In this document: positions 26,693-36,294 of the stretch, piece after piece | Layout of the letters: each line of letters begins with the position of its first letter | Position numbering within the stretch: position 1 is the first letter of the stretch | Assembly: GCA_963821735.1 (NCBI GenBank) | Contig: CAWGFK010000070.1 | Span: 958,800 to 1,022,799 of the forward strand | Reading direction: 5' to 3' | Length of the DNA: 64,000 nt | DNA from: Laspinema sp963821735 | GTDB lineage: Bacteria > Cyanobacteriota > Cyanobacteriia > Cyanobacteriales > Laspinemataceae | Position numbers and translations under genes: made by a program | Notes under the pieces: model-generated | What the model saw: the letters and a program-made list of their open reading frames with translations, nothing else | Told to the model about the DNA's origin: nothing | The model's database searches: none

Positions 26693-28960
26693 TTAAATCG
26701 CCCGGTAAATAAAGCTGAGAGTGGCCCAGTGATCCACATGAAGCGCCCAGCGATCGGGGGAAGTGTTGGCATTGGGGAGACTGGCAAGGCTGGCGGTATG
26801 GAGGTCCTGTAAAATCGCTTGGACGATCGCCAGGGGATTAGTCACCGGAATCAGAGGTTGAGCATCTCCCTGGGGACGCATGAAACCAGATAAGGCAGAA
26901 AAGGTTTTCGTAAACGGACTGGATGAAAAAATCACCTGGGTTTCCGTTAATCCCGCTTGACCATGCACCACCCATGATCCCGTACCCGAACCCGTAGGAA
27001 TTGTCAGGGTTTCCCCGGGAAGTAGCAGATTTTGTTCTAAGGTGGGCTGAGTTTGTCCAGTATTGGAAGTGCTGGGGTCATCGGAGGGATAGAGGACGAT
27101 CGCATTACCACTATTATCTAAGGAAAATAATAGGCAGTACAGGGGGCGATCGCTATAATTAAACGCCCGATAGCGAATCCGACTCCCCAAGGGAACCCCT
27201 AACGGACTATTCCCATTGCGCGACAGGGGAACCGCAGATAAATCGGGGGCTTCCCAAGGGGCGCGACGGGTTTCGCTTTGCACGATCGCCTTGGCTTCAG
27301 GTCCCAAAGTTTCCAAGTTAACCCGCACCCCCAACCGGGAAGACCCTTCATTGGAGCTCAACCGCAATAATTTGGTCGCCAGTAACGTTTGCAGTTGCGG
27401 AACTAGCCGTTGCGCCGAGGATTTAATCGCTTCTCCCTGTTCTCCCATCGTGTTCAGCAGGAGGTTTTTCCCCAGGGAAAATAGCGCATAACTCCCGGGG
27501 GGAATCATCGGTAAGGCGGAACTCGGCAGTTGCGCTAACATGGCCTCTTGAGCTCGTCCAAATAAATAGTCTGCCGGTTGTTCTCCGGCAATCACGGTGG
27601 TCACTCGGGGAATTCCAGCAAAGGCACTGGTGGCATCCACCCGTTCGATGCGTTGCAATCCGGCATCTAAGGCAATGGTCAAGTTGATATTCCGGGGGAT
27701 TGTCCGCACTGTTTCTTGGACGACTTGACCGACTTTCACAGGGTTGGGAGACTGAGGCGTTGATTTGTCTACATCTAAGACTTGCGCTTTAACGGTTAAT
27801 CCCTCTCGCGATCGCACCTGTAAGCGATAGGATGGCGCATCGGTTCCGGCTACAGGAACCGGCGTTAAAATTGAATTGACTTCTAAAGATTCGATCGCCT
27901 GGGCTGGAAGTCCTCCCAACCATAAAACTGCGGTTTGACCGTTGTCTTCTAGGGCGGTAACCGCACCTTCGGCACTGGGTTGATTAAAGGCAAAACCCGG
28001 TAAGGTTTCATCAGGTGGATTGTTCCCTTCCCCGGATGCTGGCGCTTCTAAGGTTTTTAAAAGTTGCGGTTGTTGCAAGGGAAAACCCGCAATTTGCTGA
28101 ACGGCACAAGCGGCTTTTTGGAGGCTAGATTGCAGCGTATTAGCGGGAGTTGCTAACCATAATTGCTGGGTGATGGCATAAGTAAAGACTCCAGCGCTAA
28201 AGCCATTCCATCGCCCTTCGGTGGCTAATTGATTGGCACCGGAGGCGGCTAAAACTACCCCTTTAAAGGAGGAAGGCGATCGCGGAAACAATAAGGTGGG
28301 TTTTGGGCTAATTTTGTCCAAAAAAGCCAGTTCGGCATCACTGGGATTGCCCGTGGGAACCCCTTGTTGGGAGCGAATTCGCAGATTTCCTTGGAGGGTG
28401 GTCCCCGGATAGCTGTAGCTGGTATCCAAGAAGGCGATCGCCCGGTCGGTTTTCAGCGATCGCAACAGTTCCCAGAGGGTCGCCTCTAAAATGTCATTAG
28501 CGGGTTTTCCCCCACTGCCGGTTCCCCCATCCACAGGCATCAAACTGGTTTGCAATCCCGTGGTGGATTGGTCCCAATTAATCCGACGACCATATCCACT
28601 AAAGTGGAACACCACCAAATCCCCGTTGGTTGCTTGCTGTCCCAAGTGATTGATAAAAGCATCTTCAATATTGGCACGAGTGGCTTGTCCATCGATGAGG
28701 GTGACGATATCTCGGGGATTAAACCCAAACCGATAGATCAAGAGTTCTCGTTGCAGTTCCACATCCGTGACACAACCGGAAAGGGGATTTAAGCCCGGAT
28801 AGGCGTTGATCCCCACTAATAACGCCAACTTGCCAGAGGCGGGTGCTGCCAAAGCTTGGTAATAGCGCTGGCTAGATTTCCAGATGATGGACTCGCTAAT
28901 TCCCAACCCGGCTAGGATGCCGCTTGCCCTGCGTAAAAATTCTCGTCGCTTCAGTCCCAT
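26693..28960 (-). CDS. Caspase-family (C14) homologue, YS variant, with DUF4384-like C-terminus
   Basis: 755 residues with a twin-arginine signal (MGLKRREFLRRASGILAGLG), so probably exported folded. The p20-like caspase domain spans about residues 42-320 (LALLVGINAYPGLNPLSGCV). The catalytic His of HFSGHG is Tyr123 (VVFHFSGYGRR) and the catalytic Cys of DxCHS is Ser181 (AIAFLDTSYSYPG). Both catalytic residues are therefore missing, as in the described cyanobacterial pseudo-caspase 'YS' type. The C-terminal part (about 590-710) reads like DUF4384, with GSRIRYRAFNYSDRPLYCLLFSLDNSG and NLLLPGETLTIPTG. It likely acts as a binding or scaffold protein rather than a protease. Confidence 0.88.
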   Translation of the reverse strand: MGLKRREFLRRASGILAGLGISESIIWKSSQRYYQALAAPASGKLALLVGINAYPGLNPLSGCVTDVELQRELLIYRFGFNPRDIVTLIDGQATRANIEDAFINHLGQQATNGDLVVFHFSGYGRRINWDQSTTGLQTSLMPVDGGTGSGGKPANDILEATLWELLRSLKTDRAIAFLDTSYSYPGTTLQGNLRIRSQQGVPTGNPSDAELAFLDKISPKPTLLFPRSPSSFKGVVLAASGANQLATEGRWNGFSAGVFTYAITQQLWLATPANTLQSSLQKAACAVQQIAGFPLQQPQLLKTLEAPASGEGNNPPDETLPGFAFNQPSAEGAVTALEDNGQTAVLWLGGLPAQAIESLEVNSILTPVPVAGTDAPSYRLQVRSREGLTVKAQVLDVDKSTPQSPNPVKVGQVVQETVRTIPRNINLTIALDAGLQRIERVDATSAFAGIPRVTTVIAGEQPADYLFGRAQEAMLAQLPSSALPMIPPGSYALFSLGKNLLLNTMGEQGEAIKSSAQRLVPQLQTLLATKLLRLSSNEGSSRLGVRVNLETLGPEAKAIVQSETRRAPWEAPDLSAVPLSRNGNSPLGVPLGSRIRYRAFNYSDRPLYCLLFSLDNSGNAIVLYPSDDPSTSNTGQTQPTLEQNLLLPGETLTIPTGSGTGSWVVHGQAGLTETQVIFSSSPFTKTFSALSGFMRPQGDAQPLIPVTNPLAIVQAILQDLHTASLASLPNANTSPDRWALHVDHWATLSFIYRAI

Positions 28961-29968
28961 TCCCTAAATCGTCCTTCTTACCCTTATAATGCTTATTTTT
29001 CAACGGGAATGGACTCGTGGCAACCCGAGGGGCAGCTTCTTCCTTCGTTGACTCATCACGGTTTGATCATGGTCTCATCGTGGGGAGTCCATTCCCTTGG
29101 TTCGGTCATGATAACCACTTTATACCGGGACCCGTTGCGATCGCCCGTGGGGTCTTTTTTCCCCTAGTGTCTCTTCACCCCTCTTGGATTCAGTGAGGTT
29201 TATCCTCTCCTAGAACCCGCATCTTTAATATTTTTTTGTTAAGAGATTCTGGCAAACAGCGCTAAACCTTGCATTGGGTCTTTGTCAATTTTGCCCATAT
29301 CTTCTCACTACTCGTCAGTTTTCTTTTAATATTTTCCTGACGTTCTTTTTCTCTTTCTTTTCCCGCCGTTTCCGTCTCCCAATGGGGACAAACAGACAAA
29401 ATTTTAGCGATAGTTTCGCAATGTTGAGGCCAGAAATTATTTTCCTCTTTAATATATAATACCCCTTCGATGGCGATCGGTCAAAACCACAACGAGGAAT
29501 TTTGCTCCCCCTGGCGCTAATTGGGGTTTCATCGAGAGGCGATCGGCCCTGACGGTGAGGGGAGGACAAGGCGGTGCCTTGTCCCGAGAGCGATCGCAGA
29601 TTCGTTTGGAGTGCGGTAAGCAAAGCTATGCCGTAGGCTTTACATCTTGCTCGCTTGTCTTAAGAACGAGCAAGATGTTTGGGATCACGCATACAGGCTT
29701 AGGGAACTCCAAAAAATAAAATCTCCAAAACGTTCGTTCGTATGACGGATCAACGGAGTAGCCCCCTCAATGTAGGGGCGCAATGCTTGCGCCCTCCGGA
29801 GGGCGCAAGCATTGCGCCCCTACAGATACCTTCCTTTCAGTTAAACGGTTGGAGGATTTATATTTTGCAATTCCCTTACGTGCTTACGAACTTAAGAGAA
29901 CGACTGAAGTCGTTACTACGAACAATGAAGACCACATAAGTCCACCGAACCGCTATCCCCCTGTCTTC
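28961..29968. other. 1-kb non-coding spacer with several repeats
   Basis: Short open frames here look random. Identifiable content: a repeat at 29611-29680 (inverted relative of 21785-21862, with a CATCTTGCTCG / CGAGCAAGATG hairpin), a perfect 54-bp palindrome at 29771-29824, and a family A arm at 29884-29923. The promoter of the caspase-like gene must lie near 28960-29200, but I cannot pick out its boxes with confidence. Confidence 0.7.
29771..29824. repeat. Perfect 54-bp palindrome
   Basis: TGTAGGGGCGCAATGCTTGC at 29771-29790 begins an arm of 27 bp that is mirrored exactly in 29798-29824, with no loop. Half copies lie at 18736-18761 and, diverged, in the element at 38540-38639 (TGTAGGGGCGATTCGC). 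It looks like two copies of a short repeat joined head to head. Confidence 0.95.
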
Positions 29969-31159
29969 TCAGTCAGTTAGTAACGACTCTACAGCCACCC
30001 GCATCGCCCGGGCGAGTTCTGCCGCCACTTCTGGACGAGAAAACTCCGGCGGGGGTAACTCCCCATTCCGCAGCATTTCCCGCACCTTAGTTCCTGACAA
30101 ATGAATCCGTTGATCCGGGTTACTTGGACTCGTTTTTGTGGTTGCCATACTCTTGGTCAACTTACAGAAGAAAGCGTGCTCAAACTTCATGGGCACGATT
30201 CCTAATTCCCCGGGTTCAAACTCATCAAAAATATGTTGAGCGTCGTAGGTGCCGTAGTAATCCCCCACTCCGGCATGATCCCGACCGACAATAAAATGAG
30301 TGCAGCCGTAATTTTTCCGCAGCAAGGCATGGAAAATTGCTTCTCTAGGTCCGGCATAACGCATTGCTGCGGGGTTAATAGCCAAAATTACCCGGTCTTT
30401 CGGATAATATTTTTCCATGAGAATTTCATAGCAGCGCATCCGCACATCGGCGGGAATATCATCCCCTTTGGTGACGCCGACTAGGGGATGCAGGAATAAC
30501 GCATCCACACTTTCCAAGGCGCATTTTGTAATATATTCGTGGGCGCGGTGGATCGGGTTGCGGGTTTGGAAGGCGACGATGGATTTCCACCCTTTTTCCC
30601 GAAAGAGTTCGCGAGATTGAGCAGGGTCGATTTGGTAATTGGGAAATTGGGGATGCGCTTCGCGATCGAGTAACCAAATCGGTCCCGCTAGATTGATGGG
30701 TCCTTGTTCGTACAAGACTTTGACCCCGGGATGATTGTGGTCCTCGGTACGATAGACGTTAACGGCTTCTAATGCCTTGTTGTAGCGATATTTTTGGGTG
30801 AGTTCCAGGACCCCGACAAATTTGCCTTCGGTGTCATCTAAGCGGATCCAACTGCCTTCTTTCAGGGGTTCAGCGATTTCTTCACTCACCGGCAGGGTGA
30901 TGGGAACGGACCAAGGGAGACCATTCGCCAAGCGCATATCCGTGACAACCGGATCATAATCTTTTTGATCCATGAAGCCCGTCAGGGGGCTAAAACCACC
31001 AATAGCAATTAGGATAAGGTCACACAGTGCGCGATCGCTCAGTTGCAGGCGAGGCATAGTCTCCGCTTGGGCGAGAAATTCCTGCTTTTGAGCGGGACTG
31101 ACGATCCGATTAATTAGGTGACCGCCGTGGGGGGCGATCGCATCTGGATGTTGAGTCAA
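29969..31159 (-). CDS. sat: Sulfate adenylyltransferase (ATP sulfurylase)
   Basis: 396 residues, the single-domain bacterial/plastid type. It activates sulfate with ATP to adenosine 5'-phosphosulfate, the first step of sulfate assimilation. Seen: PHGGHLINRIVSP near the start, the ATP-binding FQTRNPIHRAHEY motif, GRDHAGVGDYYGTYDAQ, and the C-terminal ISGT-type HLSGTKVREML segment. It starts with an ATG at 31159. A long inverted repeat lies between it and mnmA, so the two minus-strand genes are probably separate transcripts. Confidence 0.96.
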   Translation of the reverse strand: MTQHPDAIAPHGGHLINRIVSPAQKQEFLAQAETMPRLQLSDRALCDLILIAIGGFSPLTGFMDQKDYDPVVTDMRLANGLPWSVPITLPVSEEIAEPLKEGSWIRLDDTEGKFVGVLELTQKYRYNKALEAVNVYRTEDHNHPGVKVLYEQGPINLAGPIWLLDREAHPQFPNYQIDPAQSRELFREKGWKSIVAFQTRNPIHRAHEYITKCALESVDALFLHPLVGVTKGDDIPADVRMRCYEILMEKYYPKDRVILAINPAAMRYAGPREAIFHALLRKNYGCTHFIVGRDHAGVGDYYGTYDAQHIFDEFEPGELGIVPMKFEHAFFCKLTKSMATTKTSPSNPDQRIHLSGTKVREMLRNGELPPPEFSRPEVAAELARAMRVAVESLLTD

Positions 31160-31274
31160 AACGATCCCTCTTTAGATATAGTTCAATTCTTAAGCTTTGC
31201 TAATTTTTTATCATACTGGTATCTGGGACGTTTGACACGCCTAGATTCGGTGCGATCGCCTTCAGCCCAAGATT

Positions 31275-31329
31275 GCCCCAATATCAACAACCCGGCTTTG
31301 TTGAAAAACCGGGTTGCTGATATTGGGGC
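31275..31329 (+). terminator. Long inverted repeat between mnmA and sat
   Basis: A stem of about 21 bp (31275-31295 with 31309-31329, one mismatch) with a 13-nt loop contains CAACCCGG / CCGGGTTG in its middle. The T-rich side follows on the plus strand (CTTTTAAATTTTTG), whereas both flanking genes are on the minus strand. A terminator role for mnmA is plausible by position but the T-run is on the unexpected side. It could be a dispersed repeat. Confidence 0.6.
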
Positions 31330-31384
31330 TTTTAAATTTTTGATCCCCAGGATAGAGGATGGGTTCGTTTCGGGTTCGATCGCC

Positions 31385-32443
31385 CTAGGACAACTGTTCG
31401 ATAATCCCGCCACCGAGGACGCGATCGCCGTCGTACCAAACCGCTGCTTGTCCGGGGGTTACCCCAAACTGCGGTTCATCAAACACCAGTTTGGCGCGAT
31501 GTCCGCGATCTTCGGGAATCACCGTCACGGGAACAGGCGAGGTCCGATACCGAATCTGAACTTCTGCCCGAATCGGTGCAGTTGGAGGGGCGATCGAGAC
31601 CCAATTGACCCGATCCACGGTGAAACTCGGTTCGGTTGCTGACTCGCGATCGCCGACAATCACCCGATTTTTCACGGCATCCAATGCCACCACATACAAG
31701 GGTTCCGCTGCCGCAACCCCAATTCCTTTGCGCTGTCCAATGGTGTAGCGATGGATGCCATCATGTTGTCCGAGGACCTTCCCCTGAACATCGACAATAT
31801 CCCCTTTTTGGGGCTGGATGTACTGTTCCAAAAAGGTCTGCATTGACCCGTGGGCTTCCACCAAGCATAAGTCTTGACTTTCCGGCTTTTCAGCGGTTTG
31901 CAGTCCATATTCCGCCGCAATTCGCCTCGTTTCCGTCTTGGTAATTTCACCCAAGGGAAACATACATCCCGCCAGCAATTTTTGGGTTAAGTCGTACAAA
32001 AAGTAAGATTGATCTTTATTGCGATCGACCGCCCGCAGTAATTCATACCGTCCAGTCTCTTCGTTATAGTTGACTCGGGCATAGTGTCCCGTGGCAATTT
32101 TGTCAATCCCCAGTTCTTCTTTGGCATAACTTAACATGGGGCCAAATTTCACGGCCCGATTGCACTGGGAACAGGGTAACGGGGTAAACCCGGCACTATA
32201 TCCCGCCACTAAGTAATCGACAATTTTTTCTTGAAATAACTGGCGAGTATCGACGATGTGATGAGGAATGTCCAATTGTTCGCAAATTGAGGAAGCATCG
32301 ACCATCCCCTCAGAACAGCATTGACCTTTCCCCTTCATTAACCATAGGGTAAGACCAATGACTTCATATCCTTGATGATGTAGGATGGCGGCTGCGGTAG
32401 AACTATCCACTCCGCCGGAGAGGCCAACGACGACTTTGCTCAT
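31385..32443 (-). CDS. mnmA: tRNA-specific 2-thiouridylase
   Basis: 352 residues. It thiolates U34 of tRNA-Lys, -Glu and -Gln using ATP and sulfur from a relay. Seen: the PP-loop VVVGLSGGVDSSTAAAIL at the start, the catalytic cysteines in PCSQCNRAVKF and SQDLCLV, GHYARV, the RKGIGV segment of the central domain and the C-terminal beta-barrel ending VWYDGDRVLGGGII. Start and length are normal. Cytoplasmic; no operon partner. Confidence 0.96.
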   Translation of the reverse strand: MSKVVVGLSGGVDSSTAAAILHHQGYEVIGLTLWLMKGKGQCCSEGMVDASSICEQLDIPHHIVDTRQLFQEKIVDYLVAGYSAGFTPLPCSQCNRAVKFGPMLSYAKEELGIDKIATGHYARVNYNEETGRYELLRAVDRNKDQSYFLYDLTQKLLAGCMFPLGEITKTETRRIAAEYGLQTAEKPESQDLCLVEAHGSMQTFLEQYIQPQKGDIVDVQGKVLGQHDGIHRYTIGQRKGIGVAAAEPLYVVALDAVKNRVIVGDRESATEPSFTVDRVNWVSIAPPTAPIRAEVQIRYRTSPVPVTVIPEDRGHRAKLVFDEPQFGVTPGQAAVWYDGDRVLGGGIIEQLS

Positions 32444-32635
32444 AAAATCTCATAAAAGGCCGCTATCTAAACAATTCGGCCAGACAATAACAATCTCTTT
32501 CTAGGCTAACAGATCGAGTTGGAATTAACGGTCCAATTCATTGAGATTTTCGGCTCTTTTGGAAAATCCCTTGAATTTCCTGTGCTAGAGTGACTAAAAA
32601 CCTCTTGATCCTGCTTGGTAAGTGGATATCCCTGT

Positions 32636-33436
32636 ATGGAAAATCTCCGATTCGGTTCGTTGAGTTCTAGGAATCGTGAATGGAGTTCGGCGCGATCGCC
32701 TGATGTCTGGGTAGGGGCGATTTTAGGGTTGGGTTTAACGGTGGGAGTCGCCGCTGAGGTACTGCTGTCTCAACGGGCGATCGCTCAAACCCTTCCCCAA
32801 CTTCCACCCCTCCAACAATTTCCCCAACAACAACCGCAACAACTCCCCCAACTTCCGGTTCCCTCCCAGCAACCCCCTTTCTCCCCGGGACCGATTCCCC
32901 AGTTTGAACTCCCTCCGGCCCCACCTGGGCTTCCTCCACTGCCGAGTTCTAAGCGTTATGTGGTCTATATCCCCACTAATAACCCCATCGTACTCGCCCA
33001 AGTTCGGTTAATCGAACCGGAGGCATTTATTAAGGAGTTGGACGGAAAAACCGTGATTCAAGCGGGGATGTTTGTGAATAACTCCAATGCCTACAGACGG
33101 GCGCGAGAATTAGAGTTATTGGTCGGGATTCGTTCGGCGATCGGCACTATTGAACCCATCTCCCCGGCGATCGCCTCTGCTGTTGGTCCACCGGCTGCCT
33201 CGTTGGGCATTTCTAATCCCTATTTTGTAATCATTCCCGGCAACCCCAATGACTTTTCCCGGATTACCACTCAATTAACCACTGCCGGAATTGCCTACCA
33301 AGAAATCTCCGTCCGCACTGTTCCCTTTGGACCCCATCTGGCGATCGGACCTTACCCCAATCGCATCACCGCTCAACAAGAAAGCGGTTATATTCGTAAT
33401 TTTGGCATTGATGCTCGCGTTCATCAATATGATTGA
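32636..33436 (+). CDS. Proline/glutamine-rich secreted protein with SPOR-like C-terminus
   Basis: 266 residues from ATG 32636; a TTG at 32615 is less likely. An N-terminal hydrophobic segment (VWVGAILGLGLTVGVAAEVLL) with a possible cleavage near AIAQT is followed by a Pro/Gln-rich linker of about 50 residues. The C-terminal 150 residues contain two similar beta-alpha-beta units (QAGMFVNNSNAYRRARELE... and PYFVIIPGNPNDFSRITTQL...ITAQQESGYIR), as in sporulation-related or similar envelope repeats. This suggests a periplasmic envelope protein. The SPOR assignment is by pattern only. Confidence 0.6.
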   Translation: MENLRFGSLSSRNREWSSARSPDVWVGAILGLGLTVGVAAEVLLSQRAIAQTLPQLPPLQQFPQQQPQQLPQLPVPSQQPPFSPGPIPQFELPPAPPGLPPLPSSKRYVVYIPTNNPIVLAQVRLIEPEAFIKELDGKTVIQAGMFVNNSNAYRRARELELLVGIRSAIGTIEPISPAIASAVGPPAASLGISNPYFVIIPGNPNDFSRITTQLTTAGIAYQEISVRTVPFGPHLAIGPYPNRITAQQESGYIRNFGIDARVHQYD

Positions 33437-33528
33437 TTAATTTCCTAAAACAGGACACGGCAATGCCGTGTCCCCAACAAAATTCTTAAAATTTAACTCT
33501 AAAAATCTAGCATTAATAACCCTTTAAA

Positions 33529-35130
33529 TTGTTGATTCATCCAGAACAGCGGACCGTGACCCAACAGCAAAATCGTCAAACTCTAATTCATCAAGTCATC
33601 GTGACTTCAGGGCAAATGAGCGCTATTGAAGGACGACTCTTTGCTGCTGGAATGCCAGTCGCTGCATTGATGGAAAAGGTGGCCCAGGCTATTTTTCATC
33701 GGTTGATTGCCCTCTATCCTCGTCCCAGAGTCCAACGAGTTGGGGTGTTGGTGGGTCCGGGTCACAATGGCGGAGATGCTTTGGTGGTGGCCCGAGAGTT
33801 ACATTTTGCCGGATATGAGGTGCTGATTTATCGACCCCTGGCTAAATGCAAGGATTTGACAGGGAAGCATGGGCAATATGTGGCGAGTTTGGGGGTGGCG
33901 TTTTTTGACCAAATTGAACCCCTCCTGGATTGTGATTTGATTGTGGATGGATTATTTGGATTCGGATTAGAACGGGCAATTTCTGGGGAGATTGCTCAGG
34001 GAATTGACCGATTAAATGAACAGTCTCAACCTGCGATTAGTATTGATTTACCCTCGGGGTTGCATACGGATACGGGAGCAGTTTTAGGAACGGCAATTCA
34101 GGCTACTCATACCTTTTGCTTGGGGTTATGGAAGTTAGGATTATTTCATGATCAAGCATTGGCTTATGTGGGAAAGCCGGAATTAATTGATTTTGATATC
34201 CCTTTGGCAGATATTCAGGCGGTGTTAGGCGATCGCCATCCGATCCACCGGATTACTTCAGCAGTGGCACTCGCCCATCTCCCGCTTCCTCGTCCCCAAT
34301 TGACCCATAAGTATAAGGAAGGACATCTCCTGGCAATCTGTGGTTCTCAACGGTATATGGGGGCGGCCCTATTATGTGGGTTGGGGGCGAAGGCATCGGG
34401 GGTGGGAATGTTGACGATCGCCGTTCCCAAGTCGCTCAAACCCTACATGAGTCAGCAATTAGCCGATGCGCTGATTGTCGGATGCCCAGAAACAGCATCC
34501 GGGGCGATCGCTGAGTTGCCTGATAGCATCGATTTGAGTTCCTTTGATGCGATCGCCTGTGGTTGTGGTTTAACCCTGGATGCAATGGCGGTGGTTCAAG
34601 CTGTATTAGCCAGCGATCGGCCCTTGATTTTAGATGCCGATGGATTAAATGCCTTGGCGCAATTGGGGACTATTCCCACCCTGTCTCAACGAGAAGCCTT
34701 TACCCTGTTGACCCCCCATCCGGGAGAATTTAAGCGCCTGTTTCCCGAGGTTCAGGAGGAAGCTGAGGATTTGGTGAGGGCCGTGCGTCGGGCTTCTGAG
34801 CAAAGTGGGGCGGTGGTGATGCTCAAACAAGCAAGAACGGCGATCGGCTATCCCGATGGATCGGTTTGGATTAACCCGGAAAGTACCCCGGCATTGGCAC
34901 GAGGCGGCAGTGGCGATGTCTTAACTGGGTTATCTAGTGGCTTAATGGCTCAGGCGATCGCCCGGAAAATTCCCCTAGAACCTCTCGTGCAAACCGCCGT
35001 ATGGTGGCACGCCCAAGCTGCGATTTCTGCTGCCGGTGTTCGCACGGAGTTAGGAGTAGATGCGGTGACGTTAAGCGAGTATTTACTCAAAGTATTGCCC
35101 CAGTTCGTGCGATCGGGCAATGACTTGTAA
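33529..35130 (+). CDS. nnr: Bifunctional NAD(P)H-hydrate repair enzyme
   Basis: About 533 residues from TTG 33529; GTG 33556 is an equally plausible start, and neither has a clear ribosome site. The N-terminal half is the epimerase (YjeF_N): MSAIEGRLFAAGMPVAALMEKV, VGPGHNGGDALVVAREL, DGLFGFGL, SIDLPSGLHTDTG. The C-terminal half is the ADP/ATP-dependent dehydratase (ribokinase-like): KYKEGHLLAICGS, LDADGLNAL, LTPHPGEFKRLFP, and the nucleotide-binding LARGGSGDVLTGLSSGLMAQ. It repairs hydrated NAD(P)H. Monocistronic by appearance. Confidence 0.94.
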   Translation: MLIHPEQRTVTQQQNRQTLIHQVIVTSGQMSAIEGRLFAAGMPVAALMEKVAQAIFHRLIALYPRPRVQRVGVLVGPGHNGGDALVVARELHFAGYEVLIYRPLAKCKDLTGKHGQYVASLGVAFFDQIEPLLDCDLIVDGLFGFGLERAISGEIAQGIDRLNEQSQPAISIDLPSGLHTDTGAVLGTAIQATHTFCLGLWKLGLFHDQALAYVGKPELIDFDIPLADIQAVLGDRHPIHRITSAVALAHLPLPRPQLTHKYKEGHLLAICGSQRYMGAALLCGLGAKASGVGMLTIAVPKSLKPYMSQQLADALIVGCPETASGAIAELPDSIDLSSFDAIACGCGLTLDAMAVVQAVLASDRPLILDADGLNALAQLGTIPTLSQREAFTLLTPHPGEFKRLFPEVQEEAEDLVRAVRRASEQSGAVVMLKQARTAIGYPDGSVWINPESTPALARGGSGDVLTGLSSGLMAQAIARKIPLEPLVQTAVWWHAQAAISAAGVRTELGVDAVTLSEYLLKVLPQFVRSGNDL

Positions 35131-35221
35131 AAATAATTAGGATAACTCCGGACTACTAAAACAGCCCGTCTTTAACTGACTCTCAGCCCTGATGGGTGGG
35201 TTGACTTGCTTGTTTTGCTGT

Positions 35222-35974
35222 TTACCATCGCATATAGAGAGCATTGTAGCAACCGGCTATATGTTTTTGATGAATAAAATCCGTATAGAAGGAAACAGGT
35301 CGATATCCAAAGGGGAGCAAAAAATTGTGAATGTCTATCAATCTCCCGCCTAGCTTGCTACTATGGTCATTTCCGACATAGAAAAACTCAAAGTAGATAA
35401 AATTAATCCGTTTATTCTCTAGTAATTTTTCTGCGCCCTGAATCACCTCAAAGTCAAACCCCTCTGTATCGACTTTAAGAATGTCAATCGAACTAATCTG
35501 ATGTTTTTGACAGTAGGCATCAATCGTTTCTAGCTCTAATGTGGCAACGTCGCAACTCTTACGGGATGAGATGACTGGAGATTCGGCAATGCAAGAAGCC
35601 AAAACAGACTTGGAGTAAATATATATTTCTTTGGTCTCATTTTTTTTGCCAAACCCTAGGCAATAAGGATGGATATTTTTGTAAGGCTTAACGTTATCCT
35701 GCAATTCTTTAAATGTTTTTTGAACCGGCTCAAAACAGTAAATTTCGGAGTCGGGAAACTTTTTGGACAACTTAATTGCTGTTTGCCCAACATTTGCGCC
35801 AATATCAAATATAGTATTGATTGATGGACTCGTCAGGTGAGAATTGTAGTGGGGGTCGGATAAAATTTTATTGATATCAGATAAGGGATCGACTCCTAAT
35901 CCAGTAATCACGTTTTTAGCTGTTATCTGATAACCCGCAGCTGATACCAGTGATTTGATGAGACTTTTAAGCAT
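35222..35974 (-). CDS. FkbM family SAM-dependent methyltransferase
   Basis: 250 residues. The FkbM core is clear: TIFDIGANVGQTAIKLSKKFP (SAM-binding glycine loop), IYCFEPVQKTFKEL, then VATLELETIDAYC, IDILKVDTEGFDFEVIQGAEKLL, and IYFEF. Such enzymes O-methylate sugars or secondary metabolites. The gene is clearly more AT-rich than its neighbours, with runs of A and T, and sits beside a duplicated non-coding region, suggesting a transferred segment. Its substrate is unknown, though the window's glycan genes make a sugar plausible. Confidence 0.9.
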   Translation of the reverse strand: MLKSLIKSLVSAAGYQITAKNVITGLGVDPLSDINKILSDPHYNSHLTSPSINTIFDIGANVGQTAIKLSKKFPDSEIYCFEPVQKTFKELQDNVKPYKNIHPYCLGFGKKNETKEIYIYSKSVLASCIAESPVISSRKSCDVATLELETIDAYCQKHQISSIDILKVDTEGFDFEVIQGAEKLLENKRINFIYFEFFYVGNDHSSKLGGRLIDIHNFLLPFGYRPVSFYTDFIHQKHIAGCYNALYMRW

Positions 35975-36294
35975 ATTTTTTTTTCGTGAAGATAGAAAAA
36001 AAATCTAACAATCTGTGCGGTTTCTTGCTCTTTTAATTTAGCACGCTTTTAAGAAATGGTAAGGCCATCAGCAAAACTTTCACGGAGGTTACAAGCAGCT
36101 TGGTTAGGTTATATAGCTGGCTAAAACCCGGGGTAATCCTACCCTGAAGGATCCTTTCAGTCAGGGATTCTCATCAGGGAGCAGGGCGATCGCCCCTCCT
36201 TGAACTTTTTTGAGGGTCCCCATTCTAGAACGAAAGAGAGTTTAGAACGCAGGGACTGGTTTTTAAAATTGGATTTCCTGGCAACTGATACCCA

